In this document: positions 38,316-47,114 of the stretch, one piece after another
Layout: each line of letters starts with the position of its first letter
Numbering within the stretch: the first letter of the stretch is position 1
Origin: Salibaculum griseiflavum
Lineage (GTDB): Bacteria > Pseudomonadota > Alphaproteobacteria > Rhodobacterales > Rhodobacteraceae
DNA: 64,000 nt
Assembly (NCBI RefSeq): GCF_003129565.1
Contig: NZ_QETF01000009.1
Span: 62,001 to 126,000, forward strand
Direction: 5' to 3'
The notes under the pieces: generated by a model
The model's database searches: none
What the model was told of the DNA's origin: nothing
Seen by the model: only the letters and a program-made list of their open reading frames with translations
Translations under genes and position numbers: made by a program

Positions 38316-38915
38316 TCAGCTTCCGATCGTCGTCAGCACATAAGCCGGGATCAGGGCACCCAACGCCATGAAGCCCGCCCCGAGGAATACGAAAAGGCCG
38401 TCTCGCGCGATAAAGGCGACCGAACAACTCAGCACCGCCATGCCGAGGATCGACGACGAGAACGGCACCAGCTCCAGCAGCGGCATGGACCCGCCCGAGA
38501 CCACGCACATGGCCTGTGGCAGGCGGTTGCCCGGCGGATAGACCAGCACCCGGAAACGATCCCGTGCTATCCGATCAAGCCGGTCGGCCAGCCCGTGCAT
38601 GCGGCGCAGCGCCGATTGCAGCCGCGCCCGGTGCACCCGGCGCTTGAGCAGCACCCGCGGCAGCCAGACGAAGCGACGGGCAAAGACCATCTGCAACGCG
38701 ATCAGTGCAATCGAGAGGCCGCAGATCGTCGAAAACAATGGAATGCCCGACAGGGGCGACACAACAAGGATCGCAGGCACCATGAGCGCCGGAACGAAAG
38801 ACGTCGGACCGAACGCTTCGATCATCATGCCGAGCGTAATCGTGTCCTCGTTGCCAAGGTTTTCCAGGCGCTCGATCGTGTCGCGCACCGGATGGATATG
38901 GTCCGCCTCCGACAT
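38316..38915 (-). CDS. ExoD-family exopolysaccharide biosynthesis protein
   Basis: A 199-residue inner-membrane protein of the ExoD family, first linked to exopolysaccharide and alkali tolerance in rhizobia. A cytoplasmic start (TIERLENLG...ITLGMMIEAFG) precedes helices at about 38-57, 60-80, 146-166 and 172-195, with a basic loop between (LLKRRVHRARLQSALRRM). ATG 38915 overlaps nothing and directly follows the stop of the Lrp gene, so the two are cotranscribed. Confidence 0.83.
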   Translation of the reverse strand: MSEADHIHPVRDTIERLENLGNEDTITLGMMIEAFGPTSFVPALMVPAILVVSPLSGIPLFSTICGLSIALIALQMVFARRFVWLPRVLLKRRVHRARLQSALRRMHGLADRLDRIARDRFRVLVYPPGNRLPQAMCVVSGGSMPLLELVPFSSSILGMAVLSCSVAFIARDGLFVFLGAGFMALGALIPAYVLTTIGS

Positions 38916-38916
38916 C

Positions 38917-39375
38917 TCAGATCGGCAGGGCAGTGGTCTGGCGAACCGTGCGCAGAGCAAACGAGGATTGCATGCCCTGGACCCCGGGCAGGCTGGCCAA
39001 GGCCCGGCGATGCAGGCGGGCGAAATCCTCGGCATCCTCTGCCACGACCTTGAGAAGGTAATCCGCCGCCCCCGCCATGAGGTGGCACTCCAGAACCTCG
39101 GGCACCCGGGCCACCGCCTTTTCGAAGGCATCGAGAACCTCATCAGCCTGTGCCGATAGGGTGATTTCCACGTAGACGATTGTACGGCGATTGACCTTGC
39201 GCGGGTCTACAAGCGCCACATATCCGCTAATATAGCCATCCTTTTCCAGGCGCTGAACGCGGCGGTGACAGGCCGAAGGCGACAGATTGACCGCCTCGGA
39301 CAATTCAGCATTGGACAACCTCCCGCGCCGTTGTAGCGCGTTGAGCAGGCGTCGATCAGTATCATCCAATTGCAT
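38917..39375 (-). CDS. Lrp/AsnC family transcriptional regulator
   Basis: A 152-residue feast/famine regulator: N-terminal winged HTH (LSNAELSEAVNLSPSACHRRVQRLEKDGYI, about 20-49) and a C-terminal RAM domain (about 62-140) for effector binding and oligomers. ATG 39375 gives the standard length. It is divergent from alanine dehydrogenase, the usual arrangement for AldR/Lrp-type activators of ald, so alanine or leucine is a likely effector. Start-to-start repeats in between are listed separately. Confidence 0.92.
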   Translation of the reverse strand: MQLDDTDRRLLNALQRRGRLSNAELSEAVNLSPSACHRRVQRLEKDGYISGYVALVDPRKVNRRTIVYVEITLSAQADEVLDAFEKAVARVPEVLECHLMAGAADYLLKVVAEDAEDFARLHRRALASLPGVQGMQSSFALRTVRQTTALPI

Positions 39376-39403
39376 GAGGTATGTTTTCCCGTCGATTCCA
39401 TAA

Positions 39404-39468
39404 ATTGCGCAAAATTCTCGATACCTTTTTGCCAAAGATCAGAGAATATTCCAAGCAATTGCACAAAA
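39404..39468. promoter_or_regulatory. Candidate Lrp-binding region upstream of ald
   Basis: Two near-identical 11-base elements, ATTGCGCAAAA (39404) and ATTGCACAAAA (39458), lie 54 bases apart, about five helical turns. Palindromes GAATATTC (39444) and GCAATTGC (39455) lie between or overlap them. AT-rich phased sites of this sort suit wrapping by an Lrp octamer. Confidence 0.45.
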
Positions 39469-39507
39469 AGAGCGCGATCCTGCGATGACAGAACAGGAGG
39501 AAGCAAC

Positions 39508-40626
39508 ATGCTCATCGGATGCCCAACCGAGATCAAACCACAGGAGTTTCGCGTCGGGCTCACCCCCAACGCGGCGCGTGAGGCTGTTTCACATGGCCAT
39601 GAAGTGACCGTGCAGGCCGGTGCCGGCCTTGGCGCAGGCTTCACCGACGAGGACTACCACGCGGCCGGGGCCCGCACCGTCGACACGGCCGAAGAGATTT
39701 TCGCCAGCGCCGACATGATCGTGAAGGTCAAGGAACCCCAGGCGGGCGAACGCAAGATGCTGCGCGAAGGCCAGCTGCTGTTCACCTACCTGCATCTTGC
39801 CCCGGACCCGGACCAGACCCATGACCTGCTGGAAAGCGGCTGCACCGCCATCGCCTATGAAACGGTGACCGACCGCAATGGCGGCCTGCCCCTTCTGGCA
39901 CCGATGTCCGAGGTGGCCGGCAAGCTGGCGCCGCAGGTCGGCAGCTGGACCCTGCAAAAGGCCAATGGCGGGCGCGGGGTGCTGATGGGCGGTGTGCCCG
40001 GCGTCGGGCCAGCGAAAGTCGTGGTTATCGGTGGTGGCGTCGTTGGCACCCAGGCCGCCCGCGTCGCGGCAGGCATGGGGGCGGATGTAACGGTCCTGGA
40101 TATGTCCCTGCCCCGCCTGCGCTATCTCGACGATACGTTGCGTGGTGAATTCAAGACCGCTTATGCCTCCAAGGGCAACACCGCCGATCTGGTGGCCGAG
40201 GCCGACATGGTGATCGGCGCCGTTCTGATCCCCGGCGCCGCGGCGCCCAAGCTGATCAGCCGCGAGCAACTGTCGACCATGAAGCCCGGCGCGGTGCTGG
40301 TTGACGTCGCCATCGACCAGGGCGGCTGTTTCGAAACGTCCAAGGCGACCACCCATGCCGACCCGATCTACGAGGTCGACGGGATCATGCATTATTGCGT
40401 GGCCAACATGCCCGGCGCCGTGGCGCGCACTTCGACCATCGCTTTGGGCAATGCGACCATGCCGTTCATGCTGGCACTGGCCGACAAGGGCTGGCGGCAA
40501 GCCTGCGCAGACGATGAACACCTTCTGAACGGGCTGAACGTCCATGCGGGGCAACTGACCTATTATGCTGTGGGCAAGGCCTTGGGCATCGACGTCATTT
40601 CCCCACAGAAGGTTGTGCGCGGGTGA
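39508..40626 (+). CDS. ald: Alanine dehydrogenase
   Basis: Oxidatively deaminates L-alanine to pyruvate with NAD+, or the reverse. The 372-residue protein has catalytic Lys74/Lys75 in VKVKEP and His96 in YLHLA, with the NAD site GGGVVG at 175-180. ATG 39508 follows AGGAGG. Probably controlled by the divergent Lrp-family gene. A very stable stem-loop follows the stop, before yghU. Confidence 0.97.
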   Translation: MLIGCPTEIKPQEFRVGLTPNAAREAVSHGHEVTVQAGAGLGAGFTDEDYHAAGARTVDTAEEIFASADMIVKVKEPQAGERKMLREGQLLFTYLHLAPDPDQTHDLLESGCTAIAYETVTDRNGGLPLLAPMSEVAGKLAPQVGSWTLQKANGGRGVLMGGVPGVGPAKVVVIGGGVVGTQAARVAAGMGADVTVLDMSLPRLRYLDDTLRGEFKTAYASKGNTADLVAEADMVIGAVLIPGAAAPKLISREQLSTMKPGAVLVDVAIDQGGCFETSKATTHADPIYEVDGIMHYCVANMPGAVARTSTIALGNATMPFMLALADKGWRQACADDEHLLNGLNVHAGQLTYYAVGKALGIDVISPQKVVRG

Positions 40627-40634
40627 GGCTTGCA

Positions 40635-40672
40635 TCGGGGTCGTGGGCGATTAGGGTCGCCCACGACCCCGA
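40635..40672 (+). other. Sixteen-pair perfect stem-loop between ald and yghU
   Basis: Positions 40635-40650 are fully complementary to 40657-40672 around a six-base loop TTAGGG. There is no T run, and the yghU ribosome site (CAGGAG) begins only a few bases on. It may end most ald transcripts, protect their 3' end or control yghU translation. Confidence 0.7.
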
Positions 40673-40688
40673 ATGACAGGAGCTTCAG

Positions 40689-41552
40689 ATGTCCGACGTC
40701 TATACACCGCCCAAGGTCTGGAAATGGGACCGAGAGAATGGCGGACAGTTTTCCAAGACCAACCGCCCGATTGCCGGTCCGACCCACGACAAGGAGCTGC
40801 CAGTCGGCGAGCATCCTTTCCAGCTCTATTCCCTGGCCACGCCAAACGGCGTCAAGGTCACAGTCATGTTCGAAGAGCTTCTGGCCGCAGGGCATACGGA
40901 GGCAGAATACGATGCCTGGCTGATCAATATCGGCGAGGGCGACCAGTTCGGATCGGGCTTTGTCGACATCAATCCGAATTCCAAGATCCCGGCGCTTGAG
41001 GATCGAACTGGCGCGGACCCATTGCGCGTCTTCGAAAGCGGCTCGATCCTCATCCACCTGGCCGAAAAGTTCGGCGCCTTCCTGCCCGCCAGCGGATCGG
41101 CGCGGACCGAGGTGCTGAACTGGCTGATGTGGCAGATGGGCAGCGCGCCCTATCTCGGCGGCGGCTTTGGGCATTTCTACGCCTATGCGCCGGAAAAATG
41201 GGAATACCCGATCGACCGTTTCGCCATGGAGGCGAAGCGCCAGTTGGACGTTCTGGACAGGGAACTGGCCACGAAACCTTATATCGCGGGGGACGACTAC
41301 TCCATCGCGGACATCGCCATCTGGCCCTGGTATGGCCAGTTGGCCCTTGGGCGGCTCTACGATGCGGCCGAATTCCTTGACGTGACCAGCTACGAAAACG
41401 TCATGCGCTGGGCCAAGGCGATCGACGCCCGCCCGGCGGTGCAGCGCGGCCGAATGGTCAACCGCGCCTTCGGAGAGCCCGAAACACAGCTGCATGAACG
41501 GCACGACGCCAGCGATTTCGAGACGAAAACGCAGGACAAGATCGGCGGCTGA
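40689..41552 (+). CDS. yghU: Glutathione-dependent disulfide-bond oxidoreductase (YghU family GST)
   Basis: A 287-residue glutathione-transferase homologue of the Nu class, which reduces disulfides with two bound glutathiones. The long N-terminal extension (YTPPKVWKWDRENGGQFSKTNRP) is the family hallmark; the thioredoxin-fold part includes FVDINPNSKIPALED and the ESGSILIHLAEKF glutathione motif, followed by the helical domain with DYSIADIAIWPWY. CAGGAG precedes the ATG. It follows ald on the same strand across the stem-loop. Confidence 0.95.
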   Translation: MSDVYTPPKVWKWDRENGGQFSKTNRPIAGPTHDKELPVGEHPFQLYSLATPNGVKVTVMFEELLAAGHTEAEYDAWLINIGEGDQFGSGFVDINPNSKIPALEDRTGADPLRVFESGSILIHLAEKFGAFLPASGSARTEVLNWLMWQMGSAPYLGGGFGHFYAYAPEKWEYPIDRFAMEAKRQLDVLDRELATKPYIAGDDYSIADIAIWPWYGQLALGRLYDAAEFLDVTSYENVMRWAKAIDARPAVQRGRMVNRAFGEPETQLHERHDASDFETKTQDKIGG

Positions 41553-41589
41553 TGCGTGCGGGCGCGGACAACCGCGCCCGCTGCACGCA

Positions 41590-42036
41590 TCATCCGGGCA
41601 ATTGCCCGGTCAGGACATAGCGCAGGATCTGCACCACCTGGGAGGGCTCGCGCGCAACGGCAAGGGCGGCGGCGTCCACCTCTTTGAGGGCGTGGTCGTG
41701 TTCGGCCTGTTGCAGGATGATCAGCGACTTGCCCAGGGCTGCGGCATAGCCCGCATCGAAGGCCGCGTTCCATTGCTTGTATTTCTCGCCGAACCGCACG
41801 ACCACCACATCGGCATCGGCAATTCCCTTGCGGGTGCGGATCGCGTTGACCATGGCCCCCTTGTGATCGTGCCAATACTTGCTGTCCTCGGCACCCAGGA
41901 TCGCAACGCCGCAATCATCCGATGCGCCGTGATCCGTGACCGGGCTGTCAAAGACGATTTCCAGCCCCTTGGCCCCGTCGATGATCTGCTCGCGCCAGTC
42001 GGTATGGATTTCGCCGGATAGGTAGACTTTCAGCAT
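41590..42036 (-). CDS. YtoQ family protein
   Basis: A 148-residue protein similar to nucleoside 2-deoxyribosyltransferase folds. It begins KVYLSGEIHTDWREQI and has the core blocks DADVVVVRFGEKYKQWNAAFDAGYAAALGK-type, seen here as a strand followed by the helix with Asp/Ala-Gly-Tyr. The biological reaction of YtoQ proteins is not established. Single gene, converging with yghU. Confidence 0.82.
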   Translation of the reverse strand: MLKVYLSGEIHTDWREQIIDGAKGLEIVFDSPVTDHGASDDCGVAILGAEDSKYWHDHKGAMVNAIRTRKGIADADVVVVRFGEKYKQWNAAFDAGYAAALGKSLIILQQAEHDHALKEVDAAALAVAREPSQVVQILRYVLTGQLPG

Positions 42037-42076
42037 ATCGTTCTCCCTTCGTGATTTGCCGGGAGTGTTACCAGCC

Positions 42077-42709
42077 TCAGACCTTGCGTGCCACGATATA
42101 GCGGCTCATCACGGGGCCGGTGCTCGTCTCGATCACCTCGAAGCCCGCCGCCTCGATGGATTTTTCCAGCCCGTCGAACCGAAAGGATCGCACGAAGGGC
42201 GCCAGCCTAACCAACCGCATCAGCGGGATCATGGCGCGAAACGCGAAGCGCCGCAGACCGATCGAGGGCTCGGCAAGACACACGGTCTTCGAGATGAAAT
42301 AGCCACCTTGCGGCAAGGCACCGTGGATGGCGTCGAAGACATCTTCCACATCGCGCAAAAGATGCAAGAGGTTCAATGCCAGAACCACATCGACCGGTCC
42401 CGCCTCGGCGATGCCATCTTCGGCAGTTGCTGCGGAAAACGTGATGTTATCCACGTTGTCACTCGCTGCCTTGTCCCGGGCGATGCGGATCATCTCCGGC
42501 GAAATGTCGGTGCCGTGGTAATGCGCGACGGCCCCGGCCAGGAGCAGCCCGGTGGAGCCGGTGCCGCAACCCAGTTCCAGGACGCGGTCGGTCGATTTCA
42601 GATAGGACCGCGTGCGGTCCAGCGTGTATTCATAGGCCGGCATGTCCTTGATCGGCGAAGCCGCGTATTTCTCGGCGGCGCGGTCCCAGAAACGGGTCGG
42701 GTTTGTCAT
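42077..42709 (-). CDS. Class I SAM-dependent methyltransferase
   Basis: A 210-residue small-molecule type methyltransferase. It starts with the short helix TRFWDRAAEKYAASPI, motif I is VLELGCGTGSTGLLLA (about 39-54), and the acidic post-I and motif II regions (GPVDVVLALNLLHLL) are as in UbiE-like enzymes. The substrate is unknown. It is divergent from a LysR regulator 85 bases away, which may control it. Confidence 0.85.
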   Translation of the reverse strand: MTNPTRFWDRAAEKYAASPIKDMPAYEYTLDRTRSYLKSTDRVLELGCGTGSTGLLLAGAVAHYHGTDISPEMIRIARDKAASDNVDNITFSAATAEDGIAEAGPVDVVLALNLLHLLRDVEDVFDAIHGALPQGGYFISKTVCLAEPSIGLRRFAFRAMIPLMRLVRLAPFVRSFRFDGLEKSIEAAGFEVIETSTGPVMSRYIVARKV

Positions 42710-42759
42710 GTCTGTTCTCCTTTGAGGAGCACAATACAGACGAATAGGTCATCGGGAAA

Positions 42760-42787
42760 TTGACGAAATCCAAAGGGTTTCTATACA
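42760..42787 (+). promoter_or_regulatory. Promoter of the LysR gene
   Basis: TTGACG and TATACA with a 16-base spacer. The expected start of transcription, about seven bases past the -10 box, falls on or next to the ATG at 42795, so the mRNA may be leaderless. Confidence 0.5.
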
Positions 42788-42794
42788 AGAATGC

Positions 42795-43691
42795 ATGGAT
42801 AGACTGCAACGCCTCGACTGGAACCACCTGCGCGCATTTCTTGCAACGGCCGAGCAAGGATCGCTTTCCGCCGCAGCCAAGCACCTTGGCCTGACCCAGC
42901 CGACATTGTCGCGCCAGGTGTCGGCACTGGAAGACGAGCTATCGCTCTTGTTGTTCGAACGTGTCGGGCGCGGCCTTTCGCTGACCAGTGCCGGGCATGA
43001 TCTGCTGACCCATGCACGGGCGATGGGCGCGGCGGCAGAGCGGCTGACCTTCAGCGCGATCGGGCAGCAATCCGAAATCTCAGGCCGCGTCAGTATCTCG
43101 GCGAGCGATATCCTGTCCCACAACATCCTGCCGGACGTCGTTGCGGACCTGCGCCGCCTCGCGCCGCAACTGGCCATCGAGGTGGTGGCAACCAACCAGC
43201 TATCCGACCTTCTGCGGCGCGAGGCCGACATCGCCATCCGTCACGTCCGCCCAGAGCAATCCAACCTGGTGGCGCGACGGGTCAGAGAGGGGCACGGCCT
43301 GTTCTATGCCGCAACCGATTACCTCGACCGCCGCGGGCGTCCGACCACGCCCGAGGCCATGGCGGCGCTGGACTGGGTGGCCTTCGGCGACCCCGAAATG
43401 ATGTGCGGCCACATCCGAGCCATGGGTGTGCCGGTTACGCCGGACAGCTTCGTCGTCCAATCGGAGAACGGTATCGTCGCCTGGGAAATGGCCTGTCGGG
43501 GCATGGGTGTCTGTCCCATGGACCATATGATCGCCGCGCGTGATCCCCGGGTCGAGCCGGTGCTCGCCGATCAATTGGAAGTCGATTTCCCGGTCTGGCT
43601 GGTCACCCACCGGGAAATTCACAACAGCCCGCGTATCCGGCTCGTCTTCGACCACCTGGCCAAGGTGCTGTCGGCCCCCGTCGCGGTTTAG
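42795..43691 (+). CDS. LysR family transcriptional regulator
   Basis: A 298-residue LTTR: HTH domain at the start (FLATAEQGSLSAAAKHLGLTQPTLSRQVSALE, about 14-45) and a periplasmic-binding-like effector domain from about residue 90. No ribosome site is seen before ATG 42795, and the promoter lies directly against it. It is divergent from the methyltransferase gene, its most likely target. Its last four bases overlap the end of pheT on the other strand. Confidence 0.92.
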   Translation: MDRLQRLDWNHLRAFLATAEQGSLSAAAKHLGLTQPTLSRQVSALEDELSLLLFERVGRGLSLTSAGHDLLTHARAMGAAAERLTFSAIGQQSEISGRVSISASDILSHNILPDVVADLRRLAPQLAIEVVATNQLSDLLRREADIAIRHVRPEQSNLVARRVREGHGLFYAATDYLDRRGRPTTPEAMAALDWVAFGDPEMMCGHIRAMGVPVTPDSFVVQSENGIVAWEMACRGMGVCPMDHMIAARDPRVEPVLADQLEVDFPVWLVTHREIHNSPRIRLVFDHLAKVLSAPVAV

Positions 43692-46087
43692 CCGCGCAGC
43701 TGGCCGCCCGTGGCCTTTTCGACCTTCTCGACGATCCGCCCACCGACAGCCTCGATATCCTTCTCGGTCAAAGTCTTTTCGCTGGGCTGCATCCGCACGG
43801 TAATGGCCAGGGATTTCTTGCCCTCGCCGAGCGATCCGCCAATGAATTCGTCGAAGACCCGCACGCTTTCGATCAGGGCCTTGTCGGCCCCCGCGGCGGC
43901 GTTCACCAGTGTCAAAGCCTCGACATCGGCATCCACCACGAAGGCAAAGTCCCGTTCGACCGCCTGAAGGTCCGGCACATGAAGGGCGCCCCGGTTCGGG
44001 TCCGCCTTGCGCGGCAGGGGAATTTCCTCGGGCCAGAGGGTGAAGCCCACAGCGGGGCCTTTCACATCCAATGCGCGCAAGACCTTGGGGTGAATCTCGC
44101 CGAAAACGCCCAGCACCTTTTTCGGGCCAAGGCAGATCTTGCCGTGACGGCCCGGATGCCACCATTCCTCGGCACCGCGCAGGATCTGCACCTTGGCAGG
44201 CGCGCCCATGGCGGCCAGCACCGCCTCGGCATCGGCCTTGGCGTCGTAAATATCCACCGGGCGCGAGGCGCCATGCACGTCCTTCGGCGTCGTGCGCCCC
44301 ACCAGCAAACCGGTCACGACCGTCTTCTGTTCCCCCGGCTCACCCCCGAAAAAGGCATCTCCCACTTCGAAAAGAGCCATGTCGGGCATGCCCCGCGCCT
44401 GGTTGCGGGCGGCGGCCTGCAACAGGCCCGGCAGAAGCGCCGGACGCATATGGGACATCTCGCTGGAAATGGGATTTTCCAGCATGGTCGCATCATCACC
44501 ACCGCCAAAAAGTGTCGCTGCCTTCTTGTCGATGAAGCTGTAGGTCACGCACTCGTTATACCCCAGCGCCGCCGTGGTCCGCCGCGCCATCTGAACACGC
44601 TTCTGCATCGGCGTCAGCACCGGCGCGGGCACACCGGGACGGGGGCGCGGCATGGGCGTACCCTGCAACTTCGTCAGCGAGGCGATACGTGCCACCTCTT
44701 CGACCAAGTCGGCCTCGCCCTGCACGTCGGGGCGCCAGCTCGGCACATGTGCCATGTCGCCCTCCATGACGAAGCCCAGCGCCTCAAGCGTGGCGCGTTG
44801 GGTTTCTGCCGGGATGTCCATGCCAACAAGCGACGAACACCGGTCGGTATCCAGCTTGTAGGCCCGCGACACATCCGGCACCGCGCCGGCCTGAACCACC
44901 TCGGACGCCTCGCCCCCGGCATGATCCACGATCATCCGCACCGCGTGTTCCATGCCATCGGCGGTGAAGGCCGGGTCGATGCCGCGCTCGAACCGGTAGC
45001 GGGCGTCGGAATTGATCTTCATCGCGCGGCCCGTATAGGCGGTGCGGATCGGGTCGAAATAGGCGGCCTCGACGAAAACATTCACGGTCTCGTCGCTGCA
45101 CCCGGTGCGCAGCCCGCCCATGACACCGGCAATGCTTTCGGGGCCTTCGGCATCGGCGATCACGGTCGCGCCCTCGGGGAAGGTGTAGTCCTTCTCGTCC
45201 AGCCCGGTCAGGGTTTCGTCGCCCTTGGCCCGGTAAAGGCGCAGGGCGTTCCCGGTGATCTTGTCGGCATCGAACACGTGTAGCGGGCGGTTCAGGTCGT
45301 AGGTGAACCAGTTGGTCACATCGACGAGGAAGGAAATCGGCCGCAGCCCGATGGCCTTGAGCCGTTGTTGCAGCCAGGCGGGGCTTGGGCCGTTCTTCAC
45401 GCCCTTGATCAGGCGCCCGTAGAAGACCGGGGCCTGTTCCAGCGTGTCCCTGTCGATGGTCACGGAGACCGGGCACGGGAAGGACGCCGGAACCGGATCG
45501 ACCGAAAGCGGCTTCAACGTGCCAAGCCCGCGCGCGGCGAGGTCACGGGCGATGCCATGCACGCCCAGCGCATCGGGGCGGTTCGGGGTGATCGCGATCT
45601 CGATCACCGGGTCGACCTTTTCCGGCGCGTTCTCGGCCAGCCAATCGGTGAATTTCTGACCCACCTCGCCGGAGGGCAACTCGATGATCCCGTCATGTTC
45701 CTCGGACAGCTCCAATTCGCGCTCCGAGGCCATCATGCCGTGGCTTTCGACGCCCCGGATCTTGCCCACCGACAGGGTCACGTCGATCCCGGGCACATAA
45801 TCCCCCGGCTTGGCCAGAACCACGGTGATGCCTTCGCGCGCATTGGGGGCGCCACAGACGATCTGCTTTTCGCCCTCATCCGTTTCGACCATGCAGACCC
45901 GCAGCCGGTCGGCATCGGGATGCTGCTCGGCCGACTTAACCTTGGCAAGCGTGAAACGTTCCAGCTTTTCAGCGGGGTTCTCGACCCCCTCGACCTCCAG
46001 CCCGAGATCGGTCAGCGCCTCGCAGATCTCGTTGACGGAGGCGGTGGTTTCGAGATGCTCTTTCAGCCAGGACAGCGTGAATTTCAT
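43688..46087 (-). CDS. pheT: Phenylalanine-tRNA ligase beta subunit
   Basis: Beta subunit of the (alpha-beta)2 synthetase, 799 residues. From the N-terminus: MKFTLSWLKEHLET, the tRNA-binding/EMAP-like domain (about 40-150), B3/B4 editing region, B5 DNA-binding-like domain and the C-terminal anticodon-binding FDX-ACB domain with DFAFVVDADV and RMQPSEKTLTEKDI. ATG 46087 is chosen by the family start. It is separated from pheS by an amidotransferase gene. Confidence 0.96.
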   Translation of the reverse strand: MKFTLSWLKEHLETTASVNEICEALTDLGLEVEGVENPAEKLERFTLAKVKSAEQHPDADRLRVCMVETDEGEKQIVCGAPNAREGITVVLAKPGDYVPGIDVTLSVGKIRGVESHGMMASERELELSEEHDGIIELPSGEVGQKFTDWLAENAPEKVDPVIEIAITPNRPDALGVHGIARDLAARGLGTLKPLSVDPVPASFPCPVSVTIDRDTLEQAPVFYGRLIKGVKNGPSPAWLQQRLKAIGLRPISFLVDVTNWFTYDLNRPLHVFDADKITGNALRLYRAKGDETLTGLDEKDYTFPEGATVIADAEGPESIAGVMGGLRTGCSDETVNVFVEAAYFDPIRTAYTGRAMKINSDARYRFERGIDPAFTADGMEHAVRMIVDHAGGEASEVVQAGAVPDVSRAYKLDTDRCSSLVGMDIPAETQRATLEALGFVMEGDMAHVPSWRPDVQGEADLVEEVARIASLTKLQGTPMPRPRPGVPAPVLTPMQKRVQMARRTTAALGYNECVTYSFIDKKAATLFGGGDDATMLENPISSEMSHMRPALLPGLLQAAARNQARGMPDMALFEVGDAFFGGEPGEQKTVVTGLLVGRTTPKDVHGASRPVDIYDAKADAEAVLAAMGAPAKVQILRGAEEWWHPGRHGKICLGPKKVLGVFGEIHPKVLRALDVKGPAVGFTLWPEEIPLPRKADPNRGALHVPDLQAVERDFAFVVDADVEALTLVNAAAGADKALIESVRVFDEFIGGSLGEGKKSLAITVRMQPSEKTLTEKDIEAVGGRIVEKVEKATGGQLRG

Positions 46088-46177
46088 GGGGTTCCCCGGG
46101 GGCATTTGCAATTTGTCCCGCGCGGTTTAGCGCATCCCCCCGCCGGGGAAAAGCGCCCTATGGCCCAAAGCGCCGCC

Positions 46178-47002
46178 CTAGTGAGTGAGGCGGCTGCGCA
46201 CCGGGGCGGCCAGATGCAGACCGACCGCGGCCCGCTCGGTCACAAGCTGCAGCCAGGCCAGCAATTCCGCCGCCCGCGCCTGGGGCTGCATCGCCTCGGG
46301 CGTGGTGCCCAACCGCGCCGCCGCGAGGCAGTCACCGGCCGCACAGGTCAGGTCCGCAACCAGACCCGCATGATCGGCAAAGATCGACCCGCTCGCGGTC
46401 AGGTAGTCGGCCAGTCCAGCCAGCGACAATTCCGGGTGATATTGCGTGGCCCAGATGCAGGTGCCGTCCCCCTCGAAGGCAAAGGCCTGGATCGGCGTAT
46501 GCGCGTTGCCCGCCATCAGGATCGCGCCGGGGGGCAGCTCCGCCACCTCATCCCGGTGCACGCAGGGCGCACCGAACAGCGCCGGGCGCTGCGCCATCAT
46601 CGGATGCGCCCGCCCCTCGACCGTCAATGCCATGTCGCGGGCGATGCCCACTTCCAGCCCGTTGGGGTTTTCGCGCACCGTGCCGCCCAGCGCCAGCGCC
46701 GCCAGGTGCATGCCGTTGCAACTGCCCCAGATCGGCTTGCCACTGGCCATCGCCCCCTCCATCGCCGCCCAAAGCGGCGTCGCCTCCGGGTCGGACACCG
46801 CCCATGCCTCGCCCGAGCCGGTAAAGACAATCCCGTCCGCGGCCAGATCCTCGGCCGTCAAAGGCGCGGCATAGGGGTTGGCAATTGTCGTCGTCACATG
46901 GGGCGCAAGGGACGCGAAGGTCTCAACAAAGGCCTGCGCCCCCGACAGGCCGCGGGCGACGGTTTCAGGCGTATTGCCTTCGACGATAAGGATATGGGGC
47001 AT
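46178..47002 (-). CDS. Class I glutamine amidotransferase (GMP-synthase-like)
   Basis: A 274-residue stand-alone glutaminase domain with the full triad: nucleophile Cys95 in WGSCNGMH, His189 and Glu191 in ATQYHPEL. Such proteins may transfer ammonia to a partner or hydrolyse gamma-glutamyl compounds (as PuuD-type enzymes do). ATG 47002 follows GGAG at six bases. It lies between pheS and pheT on the same strand, 112 and 90 bases from them; no link to translation is known to me. Confidence 0.85.
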   Translation of the reverse strand: MPHILIVEGNTPETVARGLSGAQAFVETFASLAPHVTTTIANPYAAPLTAEDLAADGIVFTGSGEAWAVSDPEATPLWAAMEGAMASGKPIWGSCNGMHLAALALGGTVRENPNGLEVGIARDMALTVEGRAHPMMAQRPALFGAPCVHRDEVAELPPGAILMAGNAHTPIQAFAFEGDGTCIWATQYHPELSLAGLADYLTASGSIFADHAGLVADLTCAAGDCLAAARLGTTPEAMQPQARAAELLAWLQLVTERAAVGLHLAAPVRSRLTH

Positions 47003-47114
47003 GGCGCACTCCATCGCTGGGGATGGAGAAAGACTGCGCCCGGTTCAGAAGATTCGCGGCGTCATGGGCGACATCGGCGGGTGGAAAGCGGCACGCGGGA
47101 CATCAGGGCTGGCG

